A stretch of DNA of 64,000 nt from Ceratobasidium sp. AG-K (lineage: Eukaryota; Basidiomycota; Agaricomycetes; Cantharellales; Ceratobasidiaceae): contig JAWNGF010000007.1 in assembly GCA_037039685.1 (NCBI GenBank), positions 2,418,001 to 2,482,000 of the forward strand. Direction: 5' to 3'. Of the stretch, positions 23,880 to 36,020 are shown one piece after another (within the stretch, counting starts at the first letter, position 1; each line of letters starts with the position of its first letter). The translations under genes and the position numbers were made by a program. The notes beneath the pieces are model-generated. The model saw only the letters and a program-made list of their open reading frames with translations, was not told the DNA's origin and did no database searches.

Positions 23880-25297
23880 TTCTGAGAGCCTTCAATATGT
23901 TGCATACATGGCGGCGGGCTTGGGAATTCAGAATCCCTCGATATAATTATGTTAACACGATGCTATAGAATGAGATTATGCCTTACGAGTGTCGCTTGCG
24001 ACTTGGTCTCACGTATGATGAATGGCCGGCGCCTATACCGGTGAAAGTTTACCAGAAATGTTACATAATCGCTGGGCTCTGCTGGGTCATCAGGGTAATC
24101 GACATGGTCTAATACAGTAATCGCTTATCAGGCACTTGCGACGTCCTCATCAACCCCATATCCGTTATTGGCCTGAGGTGCAAATTACAAGTGCAGTATA
24201 AGGAGCGGACGAGATTGACCATGCCCTTCCGAGTGACTAATACGATAAGGTCCGTCCTCGCGACGAACCTCATGCGGGCTTGTCAGCTCCTACCAGCTTA
24301 AGCATACATACCAATTTAGGGAATATCTACCCTCCGTTCTTGCTCGCACCCGAAATTAAATTGGGCGCATTGATTGCGACACTAAAAAAATGAATTATAC
24401 ATACTATTTACATGTACATTCAACCTCCAGGCCCCCATCAAATCGAATGTATACCCTCTAATATACCTATGAAAGCACGGTTCACGAGTAGCACTGCTGA
24501 AAGATGTCAACTCCAAGGACTCGGAAGGCATGGCAAGGTACTTGCTGTTGAGTCCATCTATGGGAGTATGTTTATGCGGGTTAAAGCCAAGGGAGGAGTA
24601 TCAGCGATGTTCTGGTACTCGAAGTTGAACAATATCCACGTTGTGATAACCCCGAGTATTCGACAACCAGATCAGCCCTCTAGAGACTGTGTTTCACTGG
24701 TGACAGTGAATTCTGACTGGTCGATGCGATTGGCCTCGCGCATGGGGATGGTTTCGGAGGGTAGTCAAATTCAGATGGTGGCCCCAGAGCCAGGGTTACG
24801 ATGCGTAACGCAATCTCAATATTGTAACGGCAACATGACATCATCGATTTTCGTTCCTTCATCTTCTCGACCATAAGCCAAAACCATCCGCTGCAGCACA
24901 CAGCTTTTTGCCGCGATAGGCGGACACATACACTGGAATCTATCATCTGCACAAAAATTCTCTCTTGCAGCCGAGTTCTATATTCAACACCCAAGGACTT
25001 CCATCGCCGAAGTCCCCGATTGCCTAGCCAGTCGAACTTGATCCACCCTACTATCACCTCCTAAAGGGGTAAATCAGATGATTTTGCCAATCATGTGTTG
25101 AACGGCGCCGCTTCGGATGCTGCCGTCCTCATATCGCTTGATGATATTCTGCATTGGCGAGATGTATATGCCCCCGCTGTAGTCCCGTCCGAACAGGTTG
25201 CGGTAGATTGGCCTTGGGTATAAAACCAAGACTCAAGAGACATTAGATATCATCAGCTACTCGTCTACTTACTACTCGACAACTCAACCACTCCAAT
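23880..25297. other. Intergenic, no gene supported
   Basis: Holds a 154-codon plus-strand ORF (24,412-24,876) and an overlapping 125-codon minus-strand ORF (25,057-24,680). Neither shows a domain or an intron-linked continuation, so neither is called. The right end carries the thaumatin-like gene's promoter. Confidence 0.4.
25219..25226 (+). promoter_or_regulatory. TATA box of the thaumatin-like gene
   Basis: TATAAAAC in a GGGTATAAAACC context lies 72-79 bases upstream of the ATG at 25,298. Confidence 0.6.
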
Positions 25298-26313
25298 ATG
25301 AAGTCCGCTGTCCTCCTTGCGTTCGTCGCCTCCGCTCTCGGTCGTACTTTCACCATCTACAACGCGTGCCCGTTCACCATCTGGCCCGCGGTCTTCGTAT
25401 GCATATTGCTTTGATTCCTGTATTTGGGCTTACCTTTGATCGATAGACCGACTTGAACATTGGCTCTGCCGTTCCTGCTATTGAAACCGGTTGGGAAGCC
25501 GCAGCATACACCAAGCGCACCTTTACCGTCCCAGACAATTGGAAGGCGGGTCGTATCTGGGTACGTCGTTACATCTTTATTATTATCCCTTTGGCTTACC
25601 GGATGACAGGGTCGTCGCAACTGCAACTTTGCCACCAACCCTGGTCCCAACTCGTGCCTCACTGGAGGATGCAATGGTGGTCTCCAGTGTGACTCACGCA
25701 CCGGAACTGGTGTTCCTCCTGCGAGTGTCGCCAAGTGGACTCTGAGTGCTTCTGACGGACTTGATTGGTATGACGGTAGGCTCCTTGTACCTTGCCGAAG
25801 GAATATGTGCTAACAAGAGTGTAGTGAGCTTGGTCGACGGTTATAACCTGCCAATGCGCATTTCGAACAATGTTGGTTGCGATGTTGCCGAGTGTGCTGT
25901 GGACCTTGGACCGAACTGCCCTGCAGCACTCAAGGGACCGTATGACTCCTCTGGGTTCCCGGTGGGATGCAAGGTACATACCCCTCATTCCGTTGTGAGC
26001 TATGCGTTAACGCATAGATTACCCATAGTCGGCGTGTGTAGCCAATTTGGACGGAAACCAAGCCAATTCGCCAAACTGCTGCTCTGGACAGTACAGCACC
26101 CCCGCCACCTGCCCTCCCAGCGGCGTCGCGTACTACTCGTACTTCAAGAACGCCTGCCCGCGCTCATACGTGTATGCATACGATGAGTCGAGCGGTACCG
26201 CCTTGTTCACGTGCGCCGCATTGAAGAAGGCTGATTGTAAGTATTCTGTCTCCCCATAGTCGACCAGATATCTAACGCGGCTGGTCCCAGACACACTCAC
26301 TTTCTGCCCATGA
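25298..26313 (+). CDS. Secreted thaumatin-like protein
   Basis: A spliced gene with six or so short exons. It starts MKSAVLLAFVASALG (signal peptide) and goes directly into the thaumatin fold: RTFTIYNACPFTIWPAVF, then GRRNCNFATNPGPNSCLTGGC, then CDSRTGTGVPPASVAKWTLS, SLVDGYNLPMRI (near the family's acidic cleft), GCDVAECAVDLGPNCP, the cysteine-rich NCCSGQYSTPATCPPSGVAY segment, CPRSYVYAYDESSGTALFTC and the end YTLTFCP-TGA, its last residues supplied by the final exon. The spaced cysteines match the usual disulphide-rich pattern. Some fungal members bind or cleave beta-1,3-glucan; others act on other fungi or on hosts. I cannot say which applies here. Confidence 0.92.
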
Positions 26314-26459
26314 TTGGGCTAGCCAGTGAGCGACTGAAGGTGCTTCATAGACGCATGTTTACTCGATAGAATAAAATCCTTTTCCCATTATGTTGAGCTG
26401 ACCTTCGCCTGCGTCACGAGTTCCCAATTCTTAAGATTTGTCTTGGCCGCCTGTCGGAG

Positions 26460-27602
26460 TCACACGGAAAGTGTAGCGCTCTCCATGTGTATCACCCTTG
26501 ACAGCTTCTTGTGCTTGAAGATCCAAGGTCGAGGACCAGGAGGACTTTGAGTGATTTGAGGCTCATCGGGAAGCCCTGAGGCGTATACAGTCCAGTCATC
26601 ATGTTGACCAAACACTAGTACAGTGGTTCCTTGTAGATCACAAGACTGAGTATCCAAGGACGGAAATTTATATGCATTCCCTAGACTTGGCTCCCATATC
26701 CCTGCTCTCAACCAAAGTGGTTTCAACCGCTTTGTAACTAACTCAGCATTGATTAGCCTCACTTCAGTGAATTTGAAGGGCACTTAGACACGTCCTTGGT
26801 CGGGGCTACATCACAACCTGTGTATTCACCTGTTTCCTTCATAAAGGGCAAAAAAATGCTGCAACTCCTCCGTACATGTCGTAGTGCAATTACATCAAAA
26901 GGTAATATCTACCAGCGAATTTGGCCCGATGCTAAAATCAGTGAGCCAACAATTTGCCCCCGTAAGTTGAACACCATTGTAGCAAGCATAGCCCCTCAAA
27001 TCCGGGATATTCTCTTGTTGTTTCACTTGCTTGATCAGTTGGGTAACTGTGCAATCCAGAGAAATCTGTGTTTTGTAAACCTGGACAACTGGGTTATTCC
27101 AGTTACTACCTAATCGACATTGTATATGTATCGTTACTGGCATCTTTGGTAAATCAGGCTTGAATTCTCATTGGTAATTATTCTCATTAGACTAACCTCC
27201 CGCTTCTGCTTGCTCTTTTGGTTTTGTTTGCTCAAGGCCTTTTTCAGTTTTGTTCCGTTGGTTTGAAAGGTCAACGTCTAGCGTGGCTTTGACGGAAGAC
27301 AGCCTTGGTAAGAGATCAGACCATATCTCCTCGGCAATTCGGAGCGTATCATCTACCTCTTCAAGGAGCGCATTGATAAAAATGTCCTCGTCTTGTACAT
27401 TTCGAAGCGCAGGGAACATTTTCTTGATGGATGCTAAAGTCTCCTTGATCGTAATGTCAACGGCTCAAGCGACGCAAGCCTGGTATGCACAAGTGCCTAC
27501 TTGGTAGTTCGCGTTTTGGGCGATAGCCGCTTTTATGTCATAATATTCTACGACGAGGAACGGAAGTTTGGACGGAGCCGACGGGGTACGATTATTTGAC
27601 AT
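26460..27602 (-). CDS. Ubiquitin-fold domain protein, unknown function
   Basis: Begins MSNNRTPSAPSKLPFLVVEYYDIKAA, continues into a helical exon (ITIKETLASIKKMFPALRN, DEDIFINALLEEVDDTLRIAEE) and then, across an intron (GTTAGT...GATGCCAG), into a ubiquitin-like beta-grasp: VTIHIQ, VYKTQISLDCTVTQLIKQV, YNGVQLTGANCWLTDFSI, NSLVDIT. The domain reads into TGA at about 26,916; alternatively a frame change or cryptic splice carries on to a 107-residue tail ending at 26,460. There is no C-terminal Gly-Gly at the end of the fold, so it is not a processed modifier. I recognise the pattern as a recurrent Agaricomycete protein but know no function. Exon edges are approximate. Confidence 0.55.
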
Positions 27603-28198
27603 TGGTGAGTTGGTGTGGTCGTGGCAGGCTAGGTGGGCATGGCTCCCTTGGATCATCACGTGCACTGGACCATTCTTCAGGCCATCAGGAAAGCCTGCCC
27701 AGCAAGAAATGCGGTAATAATGTGTTGTCTACTCATTGCCTAGCTCACATTCACTATAATGCAAACCATAATTATGAGCCAATTACAATGTTTTTGCGCG
27801 AATTGTTCACGTCAGAATGACGGGAGTCACAACTCTTTCATTGGTTGGAAGAACCATATTGGGAAGTGGTTATAATCGCATTTTTGGTTTGGTTAACATA
27901 GGTCACGTGGAAAGGCATCACAATTCGCGAAATTTTGACTGTGCTAGCAATTCTGGGTATTTTGTCGCCATAATATGTATAGAGGTTCTTTATTATACAT
28001 TAATTAATTTTACAAAGTTTGGAGGGAAACCACCAAGTGGTGCTCCCACAACTACAAAATCGGGCGCGTATCCTGAAAATGGTCTCGGCGCTTAGTCCCC
28101 CAGAAAGGCATCACGTGGTTTGCGGGAGGTTGACGGTTGAATTTGCCACTTTTTGAGCCCGCAGTCCCAGCAAAACTTGGCCTCGGGGGTTCGGTAAT
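27603..28198. other. Intergenic, left flank of the transposase remnant
   Basis: AT-rich sequence without supported genes. It probably includes the 5' non-coding end of the pogo-type transposon. I could not find a convincing terminal inverted repeat or target duplication. Confidence 0.4.
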
Positions 28199-29127
28199 AT
28201 GCCCCCCAAGTCCGGCTCGGCTCAAAAGTATAATGGCAGCACGGAGGAGCGCGTAGCTTGCGCAATTGCTTGGATAAATGAGGATCCTGATTCCCGTTCA
28301 CAGCGGCGAGCCTCAAAACTGTTCAACATCGGTCTCAAGCGCTTACAGAATCGGATGAAGGGCATACGGCCTTGTAATGCTGCTCACGAAGGTCAACAAC
28401 TCTTAACAAAGGCGGAAGAGGATGTCCTCGAAGACTTTGTGCTTGGTCTCGGCGACCTCAGTTTCCCAATCACTCGGCGAGCCCTTCGCGAATACATCTC
28501 AAGTGTGATTCGGAGCCGAGTCCCAGGATTCGGGATTTGTGGGAAAGGATATGTCGACCGGTTTTTGAAGCGCCATCCACAAATTCGTGCTTGTTTGCGT
28601 TTGTCACTTGATCGAGTCCGTGCAGGTGCTGCCAACCCTGAGGTGATTAAAGACTACTACGAAAAGGTATGGATGGACTCCTTGGTCTCTAAACATAGAC
28701 TTACAACACACCAAGTATGAATACCTTGCTAGTCGGGTGGCAGTTTCCAACAGGTTCAACATGGATGAGAAGGGATGTATGATTGGGCAGGTCCAACGTG
28801 CTCAAGTACTTGTCCGCAGAAGAGCACGGCCAATCCAAGTACAGGGTGAGTAACCCCAAGAGATATTTGAAGGTAACTGACCTTATGGTGACAGATGGTA
28901 ATTGCGAGAATGTTACCGTGGTTGAATGTGTATGTGCTGATGGTACCGCCATCCGTCCGACATACATCTTCCAAGGAAGCTATGTGCTAGCAAAATGGAA
29001 GGAGGGTGACCCCATTAAGGCCAATGTTGTGACTTTGGAGCACGGCTGGATGAACTCGAAAATTTGTCTCTCCTGGCTTCGCGATGTATTTGATGCAGAG
29101 ACTGCTGAAAAAGCAGAATGTAGATAA
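28199..29127 (+). pseudogene. pogo/Tc5-type transposase, frameshifted and 3'-truncated
   Basis: The first ORF (28,199-28,720) is a CENP-B/Tc5-like helix-turn-helix DNA-binding region (helices around RRASKLFNIGLKRLQNR and a second around FVLGLGDLSFPITRRAL...GKGYVDRFLKRHP). The reading frame then shifts by one base at about 28,715, after which RFNMDEKGCMIG supplies the first Asp of the DDE domain. A probable intron (GTGAGT at about 28,842 to GACAG at about 28,894) leads to ENVTVVECVCADGTAIRPTYIF. The protein stops after LRDVFDAETAEK, where a fragment of a 216-aa family gene is joined in reverse orientation. The second and third catalytic acids are missing, so it cannot transpose itself. Confidence 0.75.
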
Positions 29128-29322
29128 CGTAGAACGGATGCTGAGAACTAACTCCAAACGACGGGGAACTGGTCACGGAAGAGCTTGGAAGTCTGAGGGG
29201 GCTCAAACATGAGCATGACAGTGGTATCCCTGAGAGAAATTAGTCAAGTCGATACGAGCTGGGCGACTGGGAACTTACTTCTGGAGCCCATAGGCGTAGA
29301 AGTGCATAGTCTTGGAGGCCAT
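29128..29322 (-). pseudogene. 5' fragment of a 216-aa family gene
   Basis: From ATG 29,322-29,320 it reads MASKTMHFYAYGLQK, an intron, and the second exon (DTTVMLMFEPPQTSKLFRDQFPVVW) as in the intact members. It stops just inside the second intron, where the transposase remnant begins. A TATA-like TGATAAAAGG is retained upstream at about 29,428-29,437. Exons 3 and 4 are absent, so no full product can be made. Confidence 0.85.
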
Positions 29323-31151
29323 TGTGGAAAGAGGGGGATTGTAGAGACTGAAGGGGCGAAGGCGAGAATGTGAGTGAGTGGGATATGCTACGAGGAGCGA
29401 TGGGTTGGAGGGGGTGACTGACGTAGCCTTTTATCACCAGGTAAGCTTAGGTACGACTACATGTTGAAACTAACATCCCGACCAGGACATCAATGCCGGA
29501 TCCCGCAATTCGATTTCAAGGATAGCCGAGCATCGGCACTCAGTAGCCGCGCCTGCAACAAATGTCACCGACGTCAAGAGCGCGATCGTGTCAGTTCTTG
29601 GTAGATGCCGAATGGAGTGCCTGATACTACCCCAAAGACGCAGGAACGAACGTGCCGGTACTTCTACGGCGCGGTAAACCGAGGAACAGGATCGTTGTGC
29701 CGTCGTCGGCGACCACCAGAGCGCTTTGCAATATTTGGTTCTGCTTACGTCACCTGTAGCATGTAAATCGAATCACCCAAATGGCGCTCGCCGTCCCGGC
29801 AAACATCGGATGCTCTGCAATCAAACCCCAGGACTAGAAGTGACTAGTGTAGACTGTCGGTACGACAGGACTGATTTTGTCCCAATCGTACATTTAAATA
29901 TTGTTTGGCGACCTGGGCGCACGCATACATGGTCACTACACGGGTAAGTCGAACGCACGATGCATTGTTCACCGGCTTGGTTTGAACTAGTGTTACAGAA
30001 GCGGCGTAGCGAATATAGGATCCATACACCGATAGAGCTCCTCGACAGCGAGCTCACCTTTCAAAGACCGGCTGAAGCATTCTCCACACTTCGGATATGG
30101 CATTCTCGACATCTCGCTGAACCAAAGACGCCTCGGAAAGCCCTAATAAGGCAATGCGTTTCGAATGCACTTAGATCCTTTGCTGGAGCGACCCCTGGAA
30201 TGTGGTCAAATTGTAAAGGTTTTGGCCTGTAGAACCAATCTATTTCAAGGCAAATAATATTCAACACAGTCAGCGGTAGATATTTCGACACGTTTTGTGA
30301 CAAATCCTTACCGTGCGCACAGTGACCTGCCTGAAATTGCAACTTGAAGATTTCATGGGCAATCGCATCATAGACACAACCACGGATATACGAATCCATT
30401 TAGACCGGCTCAAAATCCGGTTCTCTATATTCGAAATTCTGTCTTGCTCAGCGAAATCTATGCTGCTGTGTATGAAATGGCAAGTAGCATAATGCACACA
30501 GGCGTCCAAACGATCACCCTCATGAAAGAGCCCAACAAGAAATTGTAGCTTTCCCATTCCGACTAGCATCGGCACAAGCGACGTTCTTAGAAATAACATC
30601 TTAAGTGGTGGGACTTTATCGCAGAGAAGAACAGGTTAGTTTGGTGCATTTACAATGATGAAATGTACTCACATGAGGTGTTGCGTTTTTTTACTCTCTA
30701 TCCTTGTGGCACTTCGTAGCCGCAGGCAGCCATAAATGGGACCTAGTATTCATAGGGGGGGCCGAAGCCGAAGCCGAAGCCGAAGCCGAAGCCGAAGTAA
30801 GTGCGTGTTGTTGTTTCGCCGGAGCCCGGACTTGGTGTATTCGTAGGTATACTTGTATGCGCGTTCCCTAGTTGTCGGCGTATCGCTGTCTTGAATTGCA
30901 AGCGATTCGCTAAACATACCACCCTGATAAGACAGGCTATGCAAACCACTGCGCATGGGTGCTCTGAGCGCAACCGTGGTAGTGCAGTTAGACTTCAAAT
31001 CATTCTGGGCGACCGATTCAACATGTCTTGATATAGTCGTCTTGATTAATTCTTCCATATCTTCGTACCATAGCAAGGTGGAATGAAAATGTCTTCTATG
31101 ACCATACAAGAGCAATATACGAACGAGAAAAGGTACCAAGCACACCACGCA
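29323..31151. other. No supported gene; two weak minus-strand ORFs
   Basis: Minus-strand ORFs at 30,599-30,270 and 30,399-30,061 might be exons of one decayed gene (about 180 residues combined), but I see no domain or clean splice. A (GCCGAA)n repeat sits at 30,761-30,796. The rest is unassigned. Confidence 0.35.
30761..30796. repeat. Hexanucleotide microsatellite (GCCGAA)6
   Basis: Six perfect head-to-tail GCCGAA units preceded by a G run. On the minus strand it would read as a Phe-Gly dipeptide repeat, but no gene is supported around it. Confidence 0.9.
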
Positions 31152-31953
31152 TCAAACTCGAGTCGCGCGCTCAATGGTGAAGGCACCAGATGCATCGTCC
31201 TCGATAAAGTTCCAGCCAGTCACATCATCAATCTCGTTGATGTTGCAACTCCAGATGGCATCGGTCTCGACTTCTCCGCGGAGCATCTCCGTAGCTGGGT
31301 AATAATCGGTAAGTCCACAATCATCCCAAAGCAATATCTGGCACTGACCCTTGTACTCCCTGGTTACATAAGCAGTCAAGGTCGGTGTAAACTGCGCTGT
31401 CACATTTGACTTGGAGCCCACGCCCGTCCAAACCAGTGTAGGCTCATACCGCTGATCGATCCCGTCGCCCCTAATAAACCCCACACTCAAATTCGCCCTC
31501 GCATCGGTATTATTCTTGCACACAAGTAACTTGGTTCCGCTCCCTTTTGCGAGATCTCCGAAGCGTTTTTGACCGGGCCCTCCTTGAATGGAGGAAATGT
31601 CACCGGATTTGACTTCGACCCATGCAGCGGAATCGACGAGGTTGTCTTGGTCTGTTTGGGCGTATCCGAATGCGAGGCGCGAGACGTAGGTGACTGATGC
31701 TTTGGCGTGGCCTTTGGCACGGAAGGTAATAACCTCTACCAGAGGGCGTCAGAACTTGGATTGAGGAAGCTGGAGATGGGCTTACTCCAGACGACGGGAA
31801 ATTGGTCACGGAAGAGTTTGGACGTTTGAGGAGGGTCGAACATGAGCATTACGGTCGTATCTCTGCGAGTTGTTTAGTTTGGGTGGGGATGCAGGAATGT
31901 AGAGCTTACTTTTGGAGCCCATAGGCGTAAAAGTGCATAGTTTTGGAAGCCAT
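31152..31953 (-). CDS. 216-aa family protein, minus-strand member
   Basis: ATG at 31,953 (MASKTMHFYAYGLQK) and TGA at 31,152 bracket the same four-exon structure as the member at 1,572, with intact splice sites and no internal stop. The last intron (GTCAGT...CCCAG, about 54 nt) is a multiple of three without a stop, so retaining it would still leave an open frame; the other three copies have stops there. Residue differences include GDGIDQ preceded by FIR instead of FVK, and NINEIDD instead of NLNELDD. This copy lies inverted relative to the other intact members. A TATA-like element is at about 32,048-32,055. Confidence 0.8.
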
Positions 31954-32637
31954 GTTAGCGAGCAAAGATTGAGATGAAAAGTGAGAGTGGTGAGGAAATT
32001 GAGAGATGAGTGCAGAGCGATGTAGTCTGGGGTCTTCGATAGATTGATTTTATAGCCGAGACATGGCGCGGGATGTTCAAGATTTACCAATGGCTTACCA
32101 TGATCATCGCGAAACCTGGATATTCGTTCCCCAATGGAAGATCAGTACGCGCAGCCGCTGTTGCCGACGTCAAGCGTTGGTACCCAGGAACAAATAATCA
32201 TTCATTCGCTAAGTGTTTGATTTCACCGGAGACGTGATGACCGGGCGGAGGCCAGGAGTGGAATTACCGGGTCGGATACGACCTCCGGCGCTTAGTCATC
32301 CAGGAGGCACGTCCAGCGCCGTCGGTTCACTGACACCCGACCACGATCAGTGCCTGGCTAAGCCGGAATGCCTTATCCAGACTCGGGCTCGGGACACCCG
32401 TGCACGGAACGGCAGTTAAAGATCTGTCAAACATGGACTTTTCGACTAGAGCTATATGAGGCCCCCCGCTGAGCGTCGTTCGTTTTGACCAACCCAGTCT
32501 TTTTCGAGCTTTTCGAGTTTTGTGGTGCCCTAGTGAGCTAGTTAATGCTGTCCGACTTGAGAACGTTCTGACGTCCTTAGGTTGCCCGCCGATTTGAACC
32601 ACCCACAGTTACCTTTGAAGAACCTTCATCTCCAGTC
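31954..32637. other. Intergenic between divergent genes
   Basis: Shared upstream region of the minus-strand 216-aa family gene and the plus-strand NPF-repeat gene. Nothing coding is supported. Confidence 0.5.
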
Positions 32638-35600
32638 ATGGCTAACCGCGGAGCCCACGGAGCAATCCATGTGGACCTTCCCTCGTTCAACCCATTCGCC
32701 TCGGATGAACCCCGTAGCGGTGGCGCCCGACCTAGTCGCAGTCGGTCCGATGACGAAGCCCCAGTCCCCGTCTCGGACGACCGTGGAATCACTGTGCTGC
32801 CCGCGGGTAACCCTTTTGGCTGTGAACCCGAACGTGTAATTAGACGTGGAGACGACCCTGGGCATCAAGGTCTTAGACCCGGAGGTGGACGTCGTCAAGC
32901 CTCTCGCGTACCGTCGGAGGATGAGGGGTCTGACAACGGGATGACCACGCTGCCTTCGCATAATCCTTTTGGGCCTGCTCCCGAGCCGGGTGGACACCGT
33001 GGAGCTCAACGTCCTACTAGGGCCTCTGTTCGTCGGCATCGGTCGCCGTCGGTATCCGAAGACCCGGGCGATGAACCTGGAACGACCGTGTTGCCGTCGC
33101 ACAACCCATTCGGTCCCGATCCAGGCAAACGTTCTTCGAACGGTCTATCCAAGGTCCACGACGGCAGCGCATCGGAAGAAGAACGTGCCCCGGCTCCTCG
33201 CCGTGCAGCTACGAAACCTGCGCGCGCCAAGACTCCGGTCGAGAGCGAGCAAGAGTCCGTGTACGAGGAGCCTGTTCCACGGTCGAGGCGCAAGTCTCAG
33301 CCCAAGCAAGAAGAGCCCCTGTTTGCCGGAGAAGGCGATGAGCGAATGGTGATTAGCTATGTGGGCGGGATTCCCACTGCGAGGCCGGCTGGTATCAAGC
33401 CTAAACCTGGGAGACGTCCAGCCCCTTTGTATGTGGATCGGATCGCCTTGAGACCTAATAGTAACGTCGCTTGTATTGATAGCACGTACGAGTCTAGTGT
33501 TATTTCAGTGAGTCCCAGTAGCACCAAGGCAGAATCACTCTAACAAATGTTATAGGACTCAGACTCAGGCATCGTCTCTGGCCACCACTCGCACAGACAC
33601 CATTCTCGTGCCGACCGACACCGCCACCACCATGACTCTCACCACCGTCATTGCGACTGCCACCACCACCACAGACACGATTATCCAAACCCATTCTGGT
33701 ACCCTCCCTTCCCAGGCGCATCGTACGCATGGCCCGACTACCATAACCTCCCGCGTCAGCCCCACCGCCCGTTCACAGACGAGTTTGGTCGACCGTTGTA
33801 CGCGAATATTCCTCAGCTCCCGAGTTTGGTCGATCAAGTCAAGGAGACATATCCTTCGTTGCCAGTTGCCCCGACTGCGCTATTGGCCGAGCTGCAAGCG
33901 CGAAAAAAGAGTCCGCTCGTGATTCCTCCGGTAGTCCCAGCCGCGCCCATGACTCCCGAAGTATTTATGGGGAAGTTGACCTCGATGGTGACCGACGTTG
34001 CTACCATCCTACCCGATCTAGAGCCCAAGGTACGTCTGCTCCATCCACCTCACAGCCCAACTCACCCCCGCGCAGATCTTTAAAATGGAATACGCCGAAC
34101 ATATCCTCCGCAAACTGACCGACACGGTCCAAGTCCGATTCGCCGAGCGCCAAGGCAGCGAAATTGTAAACCGCGTCCATGTCGTTCCTCGCGGCCGACT
34201 CGCACTCGGGATCATGTCGGCCACCAAACCTAAAATCGACGTTGACCTTGTTATTCCCAGCGACTTTATACTCCGTAGGTGGAACGTCCAGTCCTCCGAC
34301 GGTCCGACCACAATTGCCGCCGCACTCGGCCTGGACCCTGCTTCCATCGCCCGCGGAGAACTGGACTCAGCCAAGCTCGAATCCGTCCTGACCGCGATTT
34401 GGGAACAACTCGAAGGCGAGGCCGATGGGTTCATCTTTCCCGGCGGACGAGCTGAAGGCAACAAGTATTTACCGCATTGGTGTGATCGGCACAAGGCGAG
34501 CAAGGGCGGGAACCGTTTGCGCTTGATGGCATCGGGCGTGGGGTGTAAACGTGTTTATCAAGGTTGCGGTGTCGTTGTATGGTCAGGATGTGATTGTGGG
34601 CGTGGATCAGAGTAGTGCGAAGATTGAGGACAAGTATCAGGTTAGACAAGGTGTTTTGGTGTCGAAGTTGGAGTTGGGGCTAATGATGCAGCAGCTTATC
34701 AAGGTGTATCGGACTCCCGGCGTCCCACTGAGTGAGGCTCCTCTCTCCCATACCCATCGCACGGCGGCGTATCTCATCCATTGGATCCTCGAGTCACCTC
34801 CGATCCCGCTCCCGCCGCCCCCTTTCCCAACTTCAATTCCAATCCCCAGGAGCCACATATATCTCGCCATCAACGCCATGCAACGCCTCAACCCAACGGA
34901 CAGCCTCTACCTCTCACCCAACTCGACCTCACGCCTGTCGTCCTTGGAGGTACTAACTACTGTGGCCAAGATATTCACCTTTTTAAGCAAAGCGTACGCC
35001 TTGCCCCTGGCTCTAACGGGACGCTATCCATTTATCCTCGTGAGTCACTCGCAAGTTTTTGAGCGTGCGCTGACAGTGTGCTAGGCGAGCTGTACTACGA
35101 TGGATGCGATGCTCACGCGGTTGAATCCCGGTCTCGTCGTGACGGTCGGCACGGCGTTGGGGCTTGTTATTCCGTTTATTGAAGGTTTCCTTGGGGGCCC
35201 CAAGGCTGCGCTGGATGCTGTCAAGGGTGCTGGGGCTAGTGTGAGCACGGTACCGGGAGCTGGTGTCGCAGGCAGCTCGACTTCCGCGCCGGGTAATGGT
35301 CATTCTGGCCCCGTCAAGGGCGGTGACGCCAAGAATGGCGATGTGGGTGGAGTTACGGCTGCCGGCAATGGCGCAGACGCAGACAACGTGGCTCCTGAGA
35401 CGACTGAGGAACAAGACGACGTTGAACCAGCCGCCGCGACGATTGAAGGAGCAGAGGACGGCGGTGTAATAACTGCCGAGCCGGAACAGCAGCCTGAAGA
35501 ACCCAAGAACTCCGAACTCAAACCTCTCAGTACTAAAGGCGGGAGAACTTCACGGACGACCACTCCCACACCTAACGCGAGTCGCACGACCACGGGCATG

Positions 35601-35711
35601 ACACCCAACTCGTCCCGCCCCGGTACTGATCAGCCCCGCAAGCCGAGTCGGATGTTGTCCCAGATGGGCACACCTTCCCGGCAGACGAGTCGGCAGTCAA
35701 CAGCTAAATGA
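32638..35711 (+). CDS. Large protein with repeated NPF motifs, unknown function
   Basis: Exon 1 (32,638-33,507) encodes a basic/acidic disordered region in which a motif recurs about every 45-50 residues: PSFNPFAS, PAGNPFGC, PSHNPFGP, PSHNPFGP. NPF tripeptides are the classic ligand of EH domains in endocytic proteins, so an endocytic or scaffold role is possible (inference). Exon 2 (33,556-34,029) is His-rich (HHSHRHHSR...) and then folded-looking. Exon 3 (from 34,076) carries IVNRVHVVPRGRLALGIM and FPGGRAEGNKYLPHW. The frame changes by one base at GGGG 34,540-34,543, after which VFIKVAVSLYGQDVIVGVDQ continues. A second frame change lies between about 34,700 and 34,800, and the 3' exon has a hydrophobic stretch (GLVVTVGTALGLVIPFIEGFL) and a Thr/Pro-rich tail. 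It is either intact with unusual splicing or recently frameshifted. Confidence 0.5.
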
Positions 35712-36020
35712 CAGCATGCAGGCCTGGGCGTGTCCGATATGGTTCCCTCGCTTAATTTTCGATTCGGTGCGGTTAGTCCGAGAAATCTTACTTGACTCTA
35801 TGATTTGAACTCTACACTCGTTAACTTCGCTTTGTTCTCGCTTGTTGTATGTACCTGCCGCTCGTTAAATTTCGCTTCGTCTTCGATTGCATTAGTAGAA
35901 TCAACTCACGGTTGCTTTACTCCAAGGAGGCCGCCTGGGCACATTTAGCAATTCACCAGTCAAGAAAACACCGACGTTGAGCCCGCGGTAACAATTTCTG
36001 AAGGCGAGCGCGGTTGTTGC
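35712..36020. other. Intergenic, left flank of the copia element
   Basis: 309 bp without a gene. The final five bases (GTTGC) are one half of the copia target-site duplication. Confidence 0.6.
36016..36020. repeat. Target-site duplication, left (GTTGC)
   Basis: Five bases identical to those immediately after the 3' LTR; the length is typical of copia insertions. Confidence 0.85.

Noticed and set aside
24412..24876. 154-codon plus-strand ORF between the GH45 and thaumatin-like genes
   Set aside because: No signal peptide, domain or intron-linked exons, and an equally long ORF overlaps on the other strand.
29821..30599. Chain of minus-strand ORFs as a gene
   Set aside because: The frames do not join through acceptable splice sites and nothing is recognisable, so it is only mentioned as possible decayed sequence.
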